64,000 nt of DNA from Mya arenaria (taxonomy: Eukaryota; Mollusca; Bivalvia; Myida; Myidae), in contig NC_069125.1 of NCBI RefSeq assembly GCF_026914265.1, positions 66,391,479 to 66,455,478 of the forward strand, given 5' to 3'. Within the stretch, counting starts at the first letter, position 1; each line of letters starts with the position of its first letter. The translations under genes were made by a program, and so were the position numbers. The notes below the pieces were generated by a model. The model had not been told where the DNA came from and searched no databases. It was given only the letters and a program-made list of their open reading frames with translations. Of this stretch, positions 41,620-53,715 are shown in pieces.

Positions 41620-44600
41620 TCTAAAAGACGTTGTGTTCATTGGGGTCACCTTATCTTCGAGCGTAAGGCAAAATATCGCAAGATCAAGAATTCCAGTAAC
41701 TTATTTAGCGAGTGTCACAATCAAACTGAAATGAACTGTCCCTAAACTGACTAATAAATCTCTTATTTTAGAAATAGATATTGCTATTCAGAAATATTAA
41801 TTCGAAAAGGCGGTCGTACGAGTGCGTTGATAGGATGCCAATTATTTGTGCCTCTTTGACAAATAGTCGCGTATTAATTGGTTTTCACCTTGCTATCGCG
41901 TTACCCTAAAACATATTTGTGTTTGCATATAGTGTGGGCCAATGACAACCGAGGATTTTTTCAAAATGTCTGCTCATTAATTTAACGTAAAACACTTATT
42001 AATTCTAACCCATTTAACCAAAATATCACAATAACAGATTCTGTGATAATCTTTTGAAGCTTGACTACAACGTAGGTAAGGAATGGAGTACCACATACTA
42101 AGCAGACCAGGCGACAAAACCAGGTTTTGGTTTCTGCAATCAAGCAAATCTGGCGCATTTAAGATTTGTGTATTTTAATCCTAGCAGTGACCTTAATCCA
42201 TGTTCCTACCCACCCCAAATTATACCTGCACAGCTTGATTTATTCCAAATTCAATTAATGCACTTCATTATTATAATTATTCAGGGGTTTGTTTATATAA
42301 GCCTCATTTAGTTTCTTCACAACATCTTGTTCTTAACTAAGTTATTGAGTAAAACTCGTTTTAATTGTCAATGACCTTGACATTCGCTGTATACTAAATT
42401 TATCGCCACATTTATCGCCAAAAGTAATGGAGCGGTTAATCTAGGTTTTCTTACAGCGACCGTCACCTTCATGCTACTGATCATATAATCAATCGAAATA
42501 AAGCTTCCGACATATCAAGTTTGATCATTATCTATCAATTCAAACGAAAGTTATTGAACAGAAACCACTTTTCGTTTTCCAGCATCTTGACCCACAGGGG
42601 CAGGTTGCGTTGTTTTGACACACCACGCCCCCGTCCGTTTTTTTTGTTTTGTTTTTTGTTTTTTTATCAATTTTTTTTTATCAAATTTTAGTAAGAATAT
42701 GATGTGGTAACTGTAACTTGTGAAAATTGGCAAAAAAATATTTTTTTTATATTTTTTTTAATTTTATTATCTTTGTAAATGGTGACGACTCGACCCTGAA
42801 TTTCCATGTATTTGCCGACATGACCCTGTTTAAGAGGCCATAACTTTATCAAATCTTAACCAAACTCTACATTTTTGGACTTTTTTATGTGTAATGTAGT
42901 ATTTAGTTAATAATCTATAATAAGGGTGTCAAACAATCGTAACTACTCGGCGGTAACCAGCAAGCTTTGGAAGTTAGGCCGAGGTCTTCCGATTGGCTAT
43001 TAAGTTCGACCTATTTTGAAATAGTTTTCTGAACACTATGCAATTTATGTTAATCATTTAAGTTTTTGGACCAAAAAATATCCCAAAACTTTCAAAGAAC
43101 AACTATTGAATATGTTTCCACTGGCATTTAGTGTTAATATAGACTTGATTAAAAGTTAATATTTTCAAGACACACCCATGCGGTGACTCTCCTTTTATTT
43201 TAAAATGTTATCCAATCCAAGCGTTTTATTTGTTGTGTGTCTCAAATCTAGGTTAAATCTTCACCGAAAAGACCTTACACTACATAGTCATATAAAGGGA
43301 ATGTTATGTGAGTCGGTTGATCGTTAGGGCTGAGTCATTCCAGTTACTTGCATTGTGTCCATTTTGCACGGGACCGAAGGTCGAGTAGGATGTATCTACA
43401 TGCAAGCCACGAGAACTTATTATCAATCATATAAATAGTAAGCCATTAATTCAAAGTTTGGATATAAAAGTAAAAGCTTAGACCTGTTTCCCGTTCAGAG
43501 TCTGTTGAGCAATGGTATTATTGTACCTTTAAATAGGATCTTGGTTAATCTGGACTTGATCGAAAAAAGAAAACCAAACACAAATGTTTTGGTAGTTCCT
43601 GCACTGATATTTCGCTACGTTATCCTTAGTTTAACTACATACAGAAAACAAACAAAAAGGGTTTGAAAAAACATTTCTAACTCATTTGAATTATGAATTA
43701 ACATACCTTTGTAATGGAATAGAGTTTTAAATTAAGAAACGAAGAATAACGTAATTATTTCAATATTAAAACGCCTAAGCCTACCAGTATATATTGTTTT
43801 TGTTCCGGTCTGTAATGGTCAAATACCAATGTTCTGTGTAAAATACGCAATAAATGCGAATCGACAATATGTTTCGGGAAACAAATCCGCGGTAAAGCAT
43901 ATACTTATGTAGATCAAAATTGTAATGTTGTCTTGTACGATCTAATTGAACCCTGAAATCAAAATAAGCACTCAAGTGTTTTGCCTGTGTTGACATTTGT
44001 TATGTTACCGAGGACAATAATGCAATGGCATCTAGAGGGACATGCTCAGTATGATTGTAAGACAACTCATACACACAGCAGTGACATTAAAATATCATTA
44101 TCAATACATGTATGAACTGAATGGACAATAAAACCACACAGAAATAGCTTAACAGCGATGTGTCTGGATGCAAAATCATTTGTTTGGCACTGTTTCATAT
44201 CAATTGAATCTACATGCAAACGGTTCTGAAACAAAATATGCTATAATAAAATAACTATTTAATGCGGTTCCTCTATGTTACCGAAAATTTAAAACATATG
44301 TGAAAATACGCCATGTGGCAGGACAGAAATATGAAATAATAGTCCGGCGAATTTTCTCCTAGCTCATGGCGTATTTTCGTATTCTCGCCCCACCAGTTTC
44401 GTAAGTTCCCATGAAAATACGAAATGTGCCACCTAAGTAGTCATCTATAGAAAAAGCAACGATTTCCAATGCAAGGTATAAACTAATAAATACATTTATT
44501 GCAATCATCATTTTGCAACATGCCACAAATGTAACGAGTTGAATTTAATGATTCTAAGATCTAGAACACACAATGTTAACACTGTTTGTTTAATCGAGCT

Positions 44601-46002
44601 ACAAGAAGTGTGTGATGTATTTATGGGTAAAACATCTTCGTTTGTAGTATAATTTCATTTTCTACAAACATTTGTACTGTTATAGGGTGTTGGGTACAAA
44701 TTTAAAAGCATGTTTGCAAAATTAACCATGTATGCTTCACCCTAGAACCGAGCCCTATGTAGTTCAGATGTGGTTAAGGGCGTTTGGAGGTCCTCTCCTC
44801 AGCACATTGTGTCAAATTCTAGTCCTTTTTATGATAACGTTTTCGAATCTGTACCACTGAGTAATAATTGTATATATTTCGAAACACATTCTAATAATGA
44901 GGAGGTAGAAAAGAAGTGAACTTGCAAGTACATATGTCAATAGCATATAACTGAAATTCTTAATCTTATGATATGTTGTCGTACGTGGCCTCAATGTGAA
45001 CATGTATGTAGACAAATTGCATACAGTGTTACCTCCCCTAAAACTATAAAACTGTCTTTACAAGTTATAACGTGCTTCTTGTAACTATTTATTCTAATAA
45101 TAAAATACTTTCACGTGCATATCATCGTATCCTATCCTCACCTTCCAACACGAGGACAGCCAGTGCGTCATACCAATTTGAAGACTTCTTTAACGTGAGT
45201 TAGGTATACTATTACTCAAAATCTGTAAGAAATTTTGGACTGGTTCAGTTATAAGATGTAGTCGAAGATGATCTCTTAATAATTCTCAGTTGAAAATCGT
45301 GAAAAACAGGCAGAAGGGATTTATATATCAGTCTTAATTAATCTGACCAAAACCAGGGTATTTTCTAGGTAGCTCCAACCTAGTAAGAATGCTTCAGTGT
45401 TTCATTTCTCATTTGAATAACAAACTATATTTGAATATATTATGATATAAAACCATAATCGTTCCAGTGTAAAGCCATCGGTTGACGATCGTAAGCTTCG
45501 CAATTACATAGGAGGGCTTTTATATAAAAAGAAGCAAACAGCATTTCCATGCCTGACAAACCTATTTCACATTATCATTTGTTCGTCATATTGAAAAGGA
45601 ACCTTCTTCGAAAATACCATCTAGAGTGGTTCAATGTCGATGTCAGATTCTCTGCTCAATTTTAGAGCGTTAATTGGTAGCTCTTGCGTTATAAAATTTG
45701 TCTTGCGTATTTCATATACAGAATCATTGAAATATAAATTTACATAAGAATATATTCTACGTCCTAAATGAATATATTTGGACGCATGTATATTCTGTCT
45801 TTGTTGTTTTGTGACATGCATTTCTCTTGTTTAGTTAGTCACTGATAGGTCTTAAATTTGTACTTTTAAACAGGGTCTCCATTAACATTTCGACTACTGG
45901 GCTTGACCCTGAAGTTTCCATGATTATTGCCTGATTCATTTTCATACTCCACTTAGAGTACAGTTAAAACCACAGTGCCAAGCCTGATTTAAAGTTTAAA
46001 GT
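41620..46002. other. Intergenic DNA, no gene seen
   Basis: AT-rich. It contains a T-rich low-complexity run (about 42638-42680), a short repeated motif of the form CGACCCTGAATTTCCATG near 42788 and again in diverged form near 45905, and an inverted repeat GAAAATACGCCATG/CATGGCGTATTTTC at about 44301-44380. No protein-coding or RNA gene could be supported. Confidence 0.45.
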
Positions 46003-46102
46003 GTGTGTTAGACCTGAAACCTTTAACCTACACCTGATTAATGTTAATTAGTTTAAATTAACGTTAATCAGGTGTAGGTTAAAGGTTTTAGATCTAACAC
46101 AC
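46003..46102. repeat. 100-nt hairpin (about 47-bp near-perfect inverted repeat)
   Basis: Left arm GTGTGTTAGACCTGAAACC and onwards pairs with the right arm ending GATCTAACACAC. The inner part CCTACACCTGATTAA pairs with TTAATCAGGTGTAGG. Only about four mismatches interrupt the stem and the loop is a few bases. It could be a minimal foldback transposon or the source of a hairpin RNA; there is no direct evidence for either. Confidence 0.85.
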
Positions 46103-48282
46103 GATTGGGAGAGATACAGAAAGTCTTAAGCTAATTTAAAGACATAAATACATTAGAATACATTTATTTATAACAGCATGTTTGAAGAGGTTGATTATCA
46201 GACTTAGTAAATGACAAAGATGTCAAAGTGAAATGCTACTTTAACTGTTGGTAACATCAAGCTTTGCTTGTTTATCCAGAAACGACAAAGGCAGTGGTGA
46301 TGAGAATTTTATTTGGAATAATTCTTTTTTATTATTTCATTTATCTGTGCTTAGTTACGGATAACTACAAGATGTGTATTATTGAGCAAAGGACGTCAGT
46401 ACGACATAACCGAAGAATAGTTATGAAGATAAACTGATCGGTTGCCAGTCGTCGGATGGAATATTCACATCGCAATGTGCCGTTTTCGTATACTTACGCG
46501 TGGTCTGGAAGTTTTAATTATGGAAAACAAATGAAACCCTGATTGACTATTAACTGATTTCCGGGGGCATCAATTACTTTCTCAATAACAAACATACAAA
46601 AAAGACTAATTAAATTGACTGCTAAATGTTGCAAACGAGTAATAAGTAGTTCTGAGAATTATGTACACCAGAGTCATTTGACGGCGGGCTTCTTTGGCAG
46701 CACTGTCTTTTTTCCAATCCCAATATATCAGCAAGAATCCATTTACATAAGCTGCCACCTCTTTTCACACATTTTTTTTATAAAACGTTGCGTTTTGTTT
46801 TAAAAAAAATACATAGGGCTCAATAAAAACGCTATAAAAGGGCCAGTAAAAATGGTGAAAAGTTAAAATGATATTTTAAAAATGGTGAGGCTACTGGACT
46901 CTTTATTCAGCAATTAACACCCTTTCAAATAATACAATAAAGGGTTTCCAGAAAAAAAGACAGTAAAGACCATGACTTCTTATTAATAGGCATGGCTTAT
47001 TGACATAATATCAACGCAATTCTAAAGCGACATTCATACTGAGCAGATTTGAGATATGCAACTAAATCATATTTCATTGCAAAAAGACGGACAGCATTAG
47101 GCAATAAGACAATAAATGCCTGATAATGTTTGAACATTATTTTATATAAACGTATATGAGTTATTGATGATTAATCTCCGGGGATCAAATAATGACAGTG
47201 CATGCTAAAAGTATTTTCTTTTGTAAACACGACGGTATGGAAATACTGCGAAACGTTGTTAATATTCACGTCCTCCCATGTGCCAGCATACCCTTCGGTT
47301 CTCCGTCAATGCGTTTTCTGTTGTATATGTATATTCCAATGGAGTACAATATAACAACATAGGAGCAACCATTTTTGTCAGAGGGCTTGAAACTATTAAT
47401 AAGATTGGCACTTCAGACAATGTCTAGAAAGCAGCGTGAAAATCAAGTATGGCGGAAAGTAGAGAATCATAAGGCGATCATCCCCAGCTTTATCTTATAA
47501 ATGATCTAATCCAAAACACTTAAAACATGTCGAATTTACCTGCGTTATATTTTAAAAGTCCTCAAATGTGTAGTACGTGCTGGCGTATTGGCCTTCGGGA
47601 GGATAGGTGACGGTAGGACACGGTGAATGTATAAGAAATAGTGGTTGTTTAAATTGTTCTCTTCTCACTCTAAATATCATCAAGCCCAGTATAGATATGC
47701 AACACTAGTTTACGGAAATGTAAACAAACACAGACAGAAAATCCGTAGAAAAACTGAACGAAAATATTATCACGCATAGTAGTTGTAAATACCAATCAAT
47801 AACATATTGTGACGTAAACACTGTGTACAACTTACTGTACAAAATAGACAATGCTTCGTGTAGTTGGAGAACACAGTTAATTTGATAAGTCTGTTAAGAT
47901 CACCAAATTCAATAGCAACAAACTTAAAACAACATTTATTTACTAACCGTGTTACAACATTGATTTCAAATTAGTAATACTTGGAATAAAGAAGAAAGAC
48001 AAAAAGTTCCAAAATGTTTCTTCACTGATCCGGATTTAAATATATTTCAAATATAATAAATAATACCAAAAGAACATTGATCAGAGAAGTTTGCCCTTAT
48101 ACATGTTCTACCTCAAGAACATTCTCTCAAATTCTAAAGCATTTTTTGGTAAATACAAATTTCTAGAACATTCTACACTTTTTTGGAAAAATACATGCTA
48201 ACGATATCATAGGGGATTATAAGAATCTTCCATGGCCGCTCGTGTAAGATAGGTTTATCCCAACCCGAGCGTTGGCTGTTAT
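46103..48282. other. Intergenic DNA, no gene seen
   Basis: AT-rich sequence with no supported gene or repeat. It borders the large minisatellite on the left. Confidence 0.5.
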
Positions 48283-50590
48283 TCGAAACAAGGTTATGAT
48301 CGGCCTGGTGCCTCTAAACAATGTCATGTTTGGTATGGTGCCTCTAAACAAGGTCATGGTCGACCTGGTGAATCTAAACAAGGTCATGCTCGACCTGGTG
48401 AATCTTAACAAGGTCATGGTCGACCTGGTGAATCTTAACAAGGACATGATTGGCCTGGTGCCTCTAAACAAGGTAATATTTAGCCTGGTGCCTCTAAACA
48501 AGGCCATGTTTGGTCTGGTGCCTCTAAACAAAGTCCTGTTTGGTCTGGTGCCTTTAAACGTGTTCTTGTTTGGTCTGGTGCCTTTTAACATGGCCATGTT
48601 TAGCCTGACTCTAAACTAGGTTATGTTTTGCCTGGTGCCTATGAACAAGGTAATGTTTTGCCTGGTGCTTCTAAACGTGTTCATGTTCGGCCTGGTGCCT
48701 CAAAACAAGGTTATGTTCGACCGGGTGTTTCTAAACATGGCCATGTTTAGCCTGGTGCCTCTAAACGTGGTCATGTTTAGCATGGTGCCTCTAAACATGG
48801 TCATATATAGCCTGGTGCCTCTAAACATGGTCATGTTTGGCCGTGTGCCTCTAAACATGGTCATATATAGCCTAGTGCCTCTAAACATGGTCATGTTTGG
48901 CCTGGTGCCTCTAAACATGGTCATATATAGCCTGGTGCCTCTAAACATGGTCATATATAGCCTGGTGCCTCTTAACGTGGTCATGTTTGGCCTGGTGGCT
49001 CTAAACATGGTCATATATAGCCTGGTGCCTCTAAACGTGGTCATGTTTGGCCTGGTGCCTCTAAATATGGTCATATATAGCCTGGTGCCTCTAAACGTGG
49101 TCATGTTTGGCCTGGTGCCTCTAAACATGGTCATATATAGCCTGAGGCCTCTAAACGTGGTCATGTTTGGCCTGGTGCCTCTAAACGTTGTCATATATAG
49201 CCTGGTGCCTCTAAACATGGTCATATATAGCCTGGTGCCTCTAAACATGGCCATATACAGCCTGGTGCCTCTTAACATGGTCATATATAGCCTGGTGCCT
49301 CTAAACATGGTCATATATAGCCTGGTGCCTCTAAACGTGGTCATGTTTGGCCTGGTGCCTCTACACATGGTCATGTTTGGCCTGGTGCCTCTAAACATGG
49401 TCATATATAGCCTGGTGCCTCTAAACATGGTCATGTTTGGCCTGGTGCCTCTAAACATGGTCATATATAGCCTGGTGCCTCTAAACGTGGTCATGTTTGG
49501 CCTGGTGCCTCTAAACATGGTCATGTTTGGCCTGGTGCCTCTAAACATGGTCATATATAGCCTGGTGCTTCTAAACATGGTCATATAATGGTCATATATA
49601 GCCTGGTGCCTCGAAACATGGTCATATATAGTCTGGTGCCTCTAAACATGGCCATGATTGACCGTGTGCCTCTAAACATGGTCAAATATAGCCAGGAGGC
49701 TATAAACATGGCCATGATTGGCCGTGTGCCTCTAAACATGGTCATATATAGCCTGGTGCCTCTAAACATGTTCATGTTTGGCCTGGTGCCTCTAAACATG
49801 GTCATATATAGCCTGGTGCCTCTAAACATGGTCATGTTTGGCCTGGTGCCTCTAAACATGGTCATATATAGCCTGGTGCCTCTAAACGTGGTCATGTTTG
49901 GCCTGGTGCCTCTAAACATGATCATATATAGCATGGTGCCTCTAAACATGGTCATGTTTGTCCTGGTGCCTCTAAACATGGTCATGTTTAGCCTAGTTCT
50001 TCTAAACATAATCATTTTTAGCCTGGTGCCTCTAAACATTGCCATGATTGGCCGTGTGCCTCTAAACATGGTTATGTTTGGCCTGGTGCCTCTAAACATG
50101 GTCATTTTTAGCCTGGTGCCTCTAAACATGGGCATGATTGGCCGTGTGCCTCTAAACATGGTCATGTTTGGCCTGGTGCCTCATAATATGGCCATGTTCA
50201 GCCCGGTGACTCTATTGGCCTGGTGCCTCTAAACATGGCCATATTAAGCATGGTGCATTAAAACAAGGTCATGTTCGACCTGCTGCCTCTAAACATGGTT
50301 ACAATGGCCAGGTGCCGCTGCACATGGTAATATTTGCCCTGGTGCCTTTGAACTAGGTAATGTTTGGCTTGGTGCCTCTAAACATACCCATGTTTAGCCT
50401 TGTGGTTCTAAACATGGTCATGTTTGGTCCCGTGCCTCTAAACATGTTCATGTTTGGCCTGGTGCCTCTAAACATGGTCATGTTTAGCCTTGTGCTTCTA
50501 AACATGGTCATGTTTGGTCCCGTGCCTCTAAACATAGGTATGTTTGGCCTGGTGCCTCTTAATATGGCCATGTTCAGCCCGGTGACTCTA

Positions 50591-52070
50591 TTGGCCGGGT
50601 GCCTCTAAATATGGCCATATATATTTAGCATGGTGCCTCAAAACAAGGCCGTTTGACCTGGTGCCTCTAAACATGGTCATTTTTAGCGTGGTGCCTCTAA
50701 ACATGGGCATGATTGGCCGTGTGCCTCTAAACATGGCCATGTTTGGCCTGGTGCCTCTTAATTTGGCCATGTTCAGCCCGGTGACTCTATTGGCCTGGTG
50801 CCTCTAAACATGGCCATATTAAGCATGGTGCATTAAAACAAGGTCATGTTCGACCTGCTGCCTCTAAACATGGTTATAATGGCCAGGTGCCTCTGCACAT
50901 GGTAATATTTGCCCTGGTGCCTTTAAACAAGGTAATGTTTGGCCTGGTGCCTCTAAACATACCCATGTTTAGCCTGGTGGTTTTAAACATGGTCATGTTT
51001 GGTCCCGTGCCTCTAAACGTGTTCATGTTTGGCCTGGTGCCTTTAAACATGGTCATGTTTAGCCTTGTGCTTCTAAACATGGTCATGTTTGTTCCCGTGC
51101 CTCTAAACATGATCATCTTTGGCCAGGTGCTCCTAAACATTGTCATATTAGACCTGGTGTCTCCGAACAAGGTAATGTTTGGCCTGGTGCCTCTGAACAA
51201 AGCAATGTTTGGCCTGGTGCCTCTTAACATGGTCATGTTTGGCCTGGTGCCTCTAAACATGGTCATGTTTAGTCTGGTGCTTCTTAACACGGTCATGTTT
51301 GACTTGGTGCCTCTAAACGTGTTCATGTTTGGTCATGTTTAGCCTGGTGCCTCTAAACATGGGCATGATTGGCCGTGTGCCTCTAAACATGGTCATGTTT
51401 GGCCTGGTGCCTCTTAATATGGCCATGTTCAGCCCGGTGACTCTATTGGCCGGGGGCCTCTAAACATGGCCATATTTAGCATGGTGCCTCAAAACAAGGC
51501 CGTTTGACCTGGTGCCTCTTAACATGGTCATGGTTGGCCAGGTGCCTATGCACATGGTAATATATGCCCTGATGCCTATGAACGAGGTAATGTTTGGCCT
51601 GGTGCCTCAAAACATGGTCATGTTTAGCCTGGTGCTTCTAATCATGGTCATGTTTGGTCCCGTGCCTCTAAACGTGTTCATGTCTGGCCTGGTGACTCTA
51701 AACATGGTAATGTTTGGCCAGGTCCCTCTAAACATGGTCATATTTGGCCTGGTGTCTCCGAACAAGGTAATGTTTGGCCTGGTGCCTCTAAACAAGGTAA
51801 TGTTTGGCCTGGTGCCTCTTAAACGGTCATGTTTGGCCTTGTGCCTCTAAACATGGCCATGAGTAGCCTGGTGCCTCTTAACACGGTCATGTTTAGCCTT
51901 GTGCCTCTAAACATGGTCATGTTTGGCCTGGTGCCTCTAAAAGTGTTCATGTTTGGCCTGGTGCCTCTAAACATGGTATTGGTTGACCTGGTGCTTCTTA
52001 ACGTGGTCATGTTTGACTTGGTGCCTCTAAACATGTTCATGTTTGGTCATGTTTAGCCTGGTGCCTCTAA
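50591..52070 (+). repeat. Higher-order repeat copy 1 inside the minisatellite
   Basis: About 1.5 kb of variant 30-bp units in a fixed order recur at an offset of about 1569 bp (compare TTGGCCGGGTGCCTC at 50591 and 52160). The order includes the marker TTCAGCCCGGTGACTC and the odd units GCATTAAAACAAGG and TTTAAACAAGGTAATG. Confidence 0.85.
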
Positions 52071-52159
52071 ACATGGGCATGATTGGCCGTGTGCCTCTAA
52101 ACATAGGTATGTTTGGCCTGGTGCCTCTTAATATGGCCATGTTCAGCCCAGTGACTCTA

Positions 52160-53620
52160 TTGGCCGGGTGCCTCTAAATATGGCCATATATATTTAGCAT
52201 GGTGCCTCAAAACAAGGCCGTTTGACCTAGTGCCTCTAAACATGGTCATTTTTAGCGTGGTGCCTCTAAACATGGGCATGATTGGCCGTGTGCCTCTAAA
52301 CATGGTCATGTTTGGCCTGGTGCCTCTTAATTTGGCCATGTTCAGCCCGGTGACTCTATTGGCCTGGTGCCTCTAAACATGGCCATATTAAGCATGGTGC
52401 ATTAAAACAAGGTCATGTTCGACCTGCTGCCTCTAAACATGGTTATAATGGCCAGGTGCCTCTGCACATGGTAATATTTGTTTGCCCTGGTGCCTTTAAA
52501 CAAGGTAATGTTTGGCCTGGTGCCTCTAAACATACCCATGTTTAGCCTTGTGGTTTTAAACATGGTCATGTTTGGTCCCGTGCCTCTAAACGTGTTCATG
52601 TTTGGCCTGGTGCCTTTAAACATGGTCATGTTTAGCCTTGTGCTTCTAAACATGGTCATGTTTGTGTCCGTGCCTCTAAACATGATCATCTTTGGCCAGG
52701 TGCTCCTAAACATTGTCATATTAGACCTGGTGTCTCCGAACAAGGTATTGTTTGGCCTGGTGCCTCTGAACAAAGCAATGTTTGGCCTGGTGCCTCTTAA
52801 CATGGTCATGTTTGGCCTGGTGCCTCTAAACATGGTCATGTTTAGTCTGGTGCTTCTTAATACGGTCATGTTTGACTTTGTGCCTCTAAACGTGTTCATG
52901 TTTGGTCATGTTTAGCCTGGTGCCTCTAAACATGGGCATGATTGGCCGTGTGCCTCTAAACATGGTCATGTTTGGCCTGGTGCCTCTTAATATGGCCATG
53001 TTCAGCCCGGTGACTCTATTGGCCGGGGCCTCTAAACATGGCCATATTTAGCATGGTGCCTCAAAACAAGGCCGTTTGACCTGGTGCCTCTTAACATGGT
53101 CATGGTTGGCCAGGTGCCTATGCACATGGTAATATATGCCCTGATGCCTATGAACGAGGTTATGTTTGGCCTGGTGCCTCAAAACATGGTCATGTTTAGC
53201 CTGGTGCTTCTAATCATGGTCATGTTTGGTCCTGTGCCTCTAAACGTGTTCATGTCTGGCTTGGTGACTCTAAACATGGTAATGTTTGGCCAGGTCCCTC
53301 TAAACATGGTCATATTTGGCCTGGTGTCTCCGAACAAGGTAATGTTTGGCCTGGTGCCTCTTAAACGGTCATGTTTTGCCTTGTGCCTCTAAACATGGCC
53401 ATGAGAAGCCTGGTGCCTCTTAACACGGCCATGTTTAGCCTTGTGCCTCTAAACATGGTCATGTTTGGCCTGGTGCCTCTTAAAGTTTTCATGTATGGCC
53501 TGGTGCCTCTAAACATGGTATTGGTTGACCTGGTGCCTCTAAACATGGTCATGTTTGGTCCCGTGCCTCTAAAAGTGTTCATGTTTGGCCTGGTGCCTCT
53601 AAAAGTGTTCATGTTTGGCC
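52160..53620 (+). repeat. Higher-order repeat copy 2 inside the minisatellite
   Basis: Near-identical repeat of 50591-52070, differing by scattered substitutions and the loss or gain of a few units (one unit is missing near 53360 relative to copy 1). It indicates a recent segmental duplication or unequal exchange of a block of about 50 units. Confidence 0.85.
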
Positions 53621-53715
53621 TGGTGCCTCTAAACATGGTATTGGTTGACCTGGTGCCTCTTAATATGGTAATGTTTAGCCTTGTGCTTCCATACATGGTC
53701 ATGTTTGCCCTAGTT

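Larger units (their letters stand above)
48283..53715. repeat. 5.4-kb minisatellite of 30-bp units (about 180 copies)
   Basis: The consensus unit contains GGTGCCTCTAAACATGGTCA followed by TGTTTGGCCT or TATATAGCCT. Because 30 is divisible by three and the unit has no stop in some frames, long frames stay open on both strands: repeats of LVPLNMVMFG on the plus and MTMFRGTRPN on the minus strand. These frames are broken repeatedly, start and end inside the array and lack any flanking gene structure, so I do not call a gene. Sub-regions differ. At about 48283-48600 CAAGGTCAT variants dominate; at 48745-49600 ATATATAG and GTTTGG units alternate; from 50.18 kb a higher-order repeat is present. Confidence 0.97.
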
